DNA of 64,000 nt from Sphingomonas sp. Leaf357. Its GTDB lineage: Bacteria > Pseudomonadota > Alphaproteobacteria > Sphingomonadales > Sphingomonadaceae. Numbering within the stretch: the stretch's first letter is position 1; every line of letters begins with the position of its first letter. Under the pieces are notes generated by a model that saw only the letters and a program-made list of their open reading frames with translations, searched no databases and was not told where the DNA came from. Positions 60,957-64,000 of the stretch are shown piece by piece. Location of the stretch: NCBI RefSeq assembly GCF_001423845.1, contig NZ_LMPM01000001.1, positions 800,001-864,000 on the forward strand. Direction: 5' to 3'. Position numbers and translations under genes: made by a program.

Positions 60957-62096
60957 ATGCGGAAGCTTGCCATCACCATGGCGCTTGCCTCCACTGCTCT
61001 CGCCACACCAGCCCTCGCCCGCGATAAAACGTGGTACGTGGGCGTCGAAGGTGGCGCGATGATCGTAGAGGACATCAAGTTCGACCTTCATGGCATTGCT
61101 GCCTCCAGCAATGGCACTGCATCGGTTGACCACAATTACGGGTATGACGTCGACGGCGTCATCGGGTACGATTTCGGCCCGGTCCGCATCGAGACCGAAG
61201 TCGGCTATCGCACCGCGACGGTCGATGGTTACTCCTCGACGGCAACGACGCCGTCGTATGCAGCGAACCGCACCACGCTGGTGAACACGCCTGCTGGCAG
61301 CTACAACTATGCCGGCGGTCGCACTTCGGCCCTCAGCTTCATGCTGAACGGCCTGCTGGACTTCGGCGACGACAACAGCGTTCAGGGCTTTGTCGGCGGC
61401 GGTGTCGGCGTTGCGCGTGTCAAGGCGAGCAAGTATGCCCTGAACACCAACGGTTCGTTCCTCGACGATTCCGATACGGTCTTCGCCTATCAGGGTCTTG
61501 CCGGTGTCCGCGCGCCGCTCAGCGACCATGTCGATGTCTCGCTGAAGTATCGCTACTTCCGTACGATGACGGCGAATCTGGTCGACGTCTCGGGTCGTCT
61601 GGTCAATGGTCGTATGATCACGCACAGCATCCTGGGTGGTCTGACCTACAACTTCGGCGAACCGGCTGCTCCGCCGCCGCCTCCGCCTCCGCCCCCTCCG
61701 CCTCCTCCGCCCCCGCCTCCGCCGCCTCCGCCGCCGGAAGTGGTGTGCGCTCCTGGACCGTACATCGTGTTCTTCGAGTGGGACAAGTCGGACATCACCC
61801 CGCAGGCAGCCTCGCTGCTCGACGGTGCGATTTCGCAGTACCAGAATTGCGGCAACACGCAGGTCATGCTGGCCGGCCACGCCGACAAATCGGGCGCTCC
61901 TGCCTACAACGTCGCGCTGTCGCAGCGTCGCGCGGACTCGGTGAAGGCATATCTCACCGCCCATGCGATCCCGGACGGCGTGATTACCACCCAGGCGTTC
62001 GGCGAGAGCCGTCCCCGCGTCGAGACCGCCGATGGCGTTCGCGAGCTGGAAAACCGTCGTGTGGAAATCCAGTACGGGCCTGGCTCGGGCCAGTAA
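60957..62096 (+). CDS. OmpA-family outer membrane protein with polyproline linker
   Basis: 379 residues. Signal peptide MRKLAITMALASTALATPAL (cleaved near ALA), an eight-stranded barrel (TWYVGVEGGAMIVEDIKFDL, IGYDFGPVRIETEVGYRTAT, ending VDVSLKYRYFR...ITHSILGGLTYNFGE), a run of 22 prolines (61671-61736), then the peptidoglycan-binding OmpA-C domain (YIVFFEWDKSDITPQAASLL, AGHADKSGAPAYNVALSQRR). Strong ribosome site AAAGGGGA. A terminator follows. Confidence 0.95.
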   Translation: MRKLAITMALASTALATPALARDKTWYVGVEGGAMIVEDIKFDLHGIAASSNGTASVDHNYGYDVDGVIGYDFGPVRIETEVGYRTATVDGYSSTATTPSYAANRTTLVNTPAGSYNYAGGRTSALSFMLNGLLDFGDDNSVQGFVGGGVGVARVKASKYALNTNGSFLDDSDTVFAYQGLAGVRAPLSDHVDVSLKYRYFRTMTANLVDVSGRLVNGRMITHSILGGLTYNFGEPAAPPPPPPPPPPPPPPPPPPPPPPEVVCAPGPYIVFFEWDKSDITPQAASLLDGAISQYQNCGNTQVMLAGHADKSGAPAYNVALSQRRADSVKAYLTAHAIPDGVITTQAFGESRPRVETADGVRELENRRVEIQYGPGSGQ

Positions 62097-62123
62097 GCTC
62101 GACGCCGCAAGGCACGAACATGA

Positions 62124-62154
62124 GGGAGGTCGGCGCAAGCCGGCCTCCCTTTTT
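62124..62154 (+). terminator. Rho-independent terminator after ompA
   Basis: 11-base stem GGGAGGTCGGC / GCCGGCCTCCC (one G-T), GCAA loop, TTTTT tail; it ends the ompA transcript. Confidence 0.93.
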
Positions 62155-62767
62155 GTTTGTCCGGCGGTGGTGGGCGAGGCGCTGACGGCAGGTCGTCGGC
62201 CTGCATCCGTGATGCGTATGCGATACTCTCGAGGCTGATCCCGGACACAAGCTGTCAGGCCGGATCACCATTCAGCAATCGGCGGGTTGGGTTCACGCGA
62301 AGGCGCGAAGAAGGAAGATGAGAGGTCGCGCGGGGGCGCAGGGCGCGAAGATTTCCGACAGTGGCCCGTCGTCATCGAGCGCCGAATATGTAGCGCGCTG
62401 CGCGCGCGGAGCAGCTCCGTATATCCTGCGTCTACGCGCTACCTATAGCCGCCTTCTTCGCGCCTTTGCGTGAGCCTGGATAGCGATAAGCGCCAACCGA
62501 TTGATCGGTGGCCTCGGTTGGTGCCGCGGCCCGAGGCGCCTCGATACCGCTCGATCTCGTCGGACACCGAACGGAGATAGCGACGATCGACCGGGGCGTC
62601 CGATCGCCGGGCGCACGTGCGCGCCATATCATATCCGTCGTGCGTCGAGCCGTCGTCGCCGCGCCTGCGAACGAGACCCGTTTCGGTCCGTGGGCTGGCA
62701 TTTGCCGCATCTTGAGCTAGAGCGACGCAACCGGGCAGCGCCGCCCATGACAAGAGAGCTTTTGACG
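62155..62767. other. Gene-free stretch before ugd, with a family E repeat
   Basis: No reading frame with family resemblance. Positions 62294-62477 hold a long inverted element. The rest (62160-62290 and 62480-62767) has no clear structure to my eye and should contain the ugd promoter, which I cannot place. Confidence 0.6.
62294..62477. repeat. Palindromic repeat, family E
   Basis: Outer arms TTCACGCGAAGGCGCGAAG and CTTCGCGCCTTTGCGTGAG are inverted, with about 140 variable bases between them. Shares its arms with the copy at 56480. Confidence 0.8.
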
Positions 62768-64000
62768 ATGCGCATTACGATGATCGGTTCTGGTTATGTC
62801 GGCCTGGTATCGGGCGCCTGCTTTTCGGATTTCGGGCATGACGTGATCTGCGTCGACAAGGATGCGAGCAAGATCGCGGCGCTGGAGGCGGGCAAGATGC
62901 CGATCTTCGAGCCGGGTCTGGAGCAACTGGTCGCGGCGAACGTCTCGGCCGGACGGCTTACCTTCACGACCGACCTGAAGTCCGCCGTCGCCGGCGCGGA
63001 TGCGGTGTTCATCGCGGTCGGCACCCCGTCGCGCCGTGGCGATGGGCATGCCGACCTCAGCTACGTGTTCGCCGCGAGCCGCGAGATCGCCGAGGCGGTG
63101 ACCGGGCCGATCGTGATCGTGACCAAGTCGACCGTCCCGGTGGGGACGGGCGACAAGGTGGAAGAGATCATGACCGAATTGGTCAAGGATCATCCGGTCG
63201 CGGTCGTCTCCAACCCGGAATTCCTGCGCGAGGGTGCGGCGATCGGCGATTTCAAGCGGCCCGACCGGATCGTGATCGGCACCGAGGACGAGCGCGCCAA
63301 GGGTGTGATGCGCGAAGTCTATCGCCCGCTCTACCTCAACGAAAGCCCGATCATGTTCACCGGACGGCGCACGTCCGAGCTGATCAAATACGCGGCCAAT
63401 GCGTTTCTCGCGACCAAGATCACCTTCATCAACGAGATCGCCGACCTGTGCGAGGCGGTGGGCGCCAACGTGCAGGATGTGAGCCGTGGCATCGGGCTGG
63501 ACAACCGGATCGGCAGGAAGTTCCTGCACGCCGGGCCCGGCTATGGCGGGTCGTGCTTCCCCAAGGATACGCTGGCGCTGCTCAAGACCGCGGAGGATTA
63601 CGAGACGCCGGTGCGGATCGTCGAGGCGGTGGTGTCGGTGAACGACAACCGCAAACGCGCGATGGGCCGCAAGGTGCTGAAGGCGCTGGGTGGCGACGGG
63701 CCGACTCCGGCCAAGGGCAAGACCGTCGCGGTGCTCGGCCTGACCTTCAAACCCAATACCGACGACATGCGCGACGCACCGAGCCTGTCGATCGTGCAGA
63801 GCCTGATCGACGCCGGCGTTTCCGTGCGCGGGCATGACCCGGAAGGCATGGACGCGGCAAAGGCGATGATGCCCGAGATCGCGTACTGCCGCGACGCCTA
63901 TGAGGCGGTGCAAGGTGCCGATGCGGTGGTGATCGTGACCGAATGGGACGTATATCGGGCGCTCGACCTGCGCCGGGTGGCGGCGGCGATGAACGCGCCG
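62768..64000 (+). CDS. ugd: UDP-glucose 6-dehydrogenase, 3' end outside the window
   Basis: Oxidises UDP-glucose to UDP-glucuronate for exopolysaccharide. 411 codons visible from ATG 62768. NAD-binding motif GSGYVGLVSGACFSDFGHDV, then TKSTVPVGTGDKVEE, the linker helix ANAFLATKITFINEI and the catalytic cysteine in GPGYGGSCFPKDTLALL. C-terminal domain begins VLGLTFKPNTDDMRDAPSLS. The frame remains open to the last base. Isolated in its strand segment; ompA precedes it. Confidence 0.97.
   Translation, partial: MRITMIGSGYVGLVSGACFSDFGHDVICVDKDASKIAALEAGKMPIFEPGLEQLVAANVSAGRLTFTTDLKSAVAGADAVFIAVGTPSRRGDGHADLSYVFAASREIAEAVTGPIVIVTKSTVPVGTGDKVEEIMTELVKDHPVAVVSNPEFLREGAAIGDFKRPDRIVIGTEDERAKGVMREVYRPLYLNESPIMFTGRRTSELIKYAANAFLATKITFINEIADLCEAVGANVQDVSRGIGLDNRIGRKFLHAGPGYGGSCFPKDTLALLKTAEDYETPVRIVEAVVSVNDNRKRAMGRKVLKALGGDGPTPAKGKTVAVLGLTFKPNTDDMRDAPSLSIVQSLIDAGVSVRGHDPEGMDAAKAMMPEIAYCRDAYEAVQGADAVVIVTEWDVYRALDLRRVAAAMNAP

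Noticed and set aside
62498..62525. A fourth copy of the AACC...GGTT operator (AACCGATTGATCGGT)
   Set aside because: Wrong spacing and sequence between the half sites, and not in front of a GTA gene.
62439..62753. Possible 104-residue gene before ugd on the minus strand
   Set aside because: Its end overlaps a palindromic repeat, it has no recognisable family pattern and composition is shadow-like.

Overview
The window is high-GC alphaproteobacterial DNA, most likely from Sphingomonas or a close relative. Evidence for this: the order bamD-recN-ligA; PEPxxW-type C-terminal sorting signals of the sphingomonad form (P-E-x-x-x-W-[AG]-M-M); many copies of the paired palindromes typical of sphingomonad intergenic DNA; a complete chromosomal gene transfer agent (GTA) cluster; and a capsule/sphingan-type sugar nucleotide gene (UDP-glucose dehydrogenase) at the right edge. 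Both ends are cut inside genes (ligA at the left, ugd at the right).

Layout. 1-23.5 kb is housekeeping: ligA, recN and bamD; a mannose-6-phosphate isomerase and a GT4 glycosyltransferase; the secretion operon yajC-secD-secF-(Mth938-like); tRNA-Pro(GGG); a stray GTA-type holin gene; hslVU; an S9 peptidase; a methylglyoxal operon (gloA, a nitronate monooxygenase-like gene, gloB); several alpha/beta hydrolases; and a small XRE/membrane-protein operon. 23.5-33.7 kb holds a lipoprotein, an OprB-type porin, two SDR oxidoreductases around an acyl-CoA dehydrogenase, a membrane-anchored aspartic protease, tRNA-Val(UAC) and a 1311-residue autotransporter. 33.9-42.9 kb holds a divergent pair (an XRE regulator and a DUF6456 protein), a MOSC protein, a DUF2855 protein, dapF, a large soluble hybrid histidine kinase and two PEP-sorting exported proteins.

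43.1-60.8 kb is the GTA cluster, in the canonical order terS-terL-portal-gp3.5-prohead protease-major capsid-head/tail adaptors-major tail-tail chaperones-tape measure-DUF2460-DUF2163-NlpC/P60-tail tip protein, with a spike-base gene and a DUF2793 gene included. Between terL and portal it is broken by a 2 kb block of unrelated genes (a third PEP-sorting protein, a spermidine-synthase-like methyltransferase, and a HicB-like/HicA pair whose hicA is frameshifted). Many gene boundaries inside the cluster carry palindromic repeats, and one repeat lies inside a GTA reading frame. After the cluster come an OmpA-family protein with a 22-proline linker and ugd.

The main new observation is a 13-bp palindrome, AACC-ARATM-GGTT, that I found at only three places: upstream of the isolated GTA holin (12555), between the divergent XRE and DUF6456 genes (34528), and upstream of the GTA cluster (42914). 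It points to a GTA regulon in which a repressor/activator pair jointly controls capsid production and lysis genes spread over 30 kb. Family assignments here come from reading the sequences, not from database searches.
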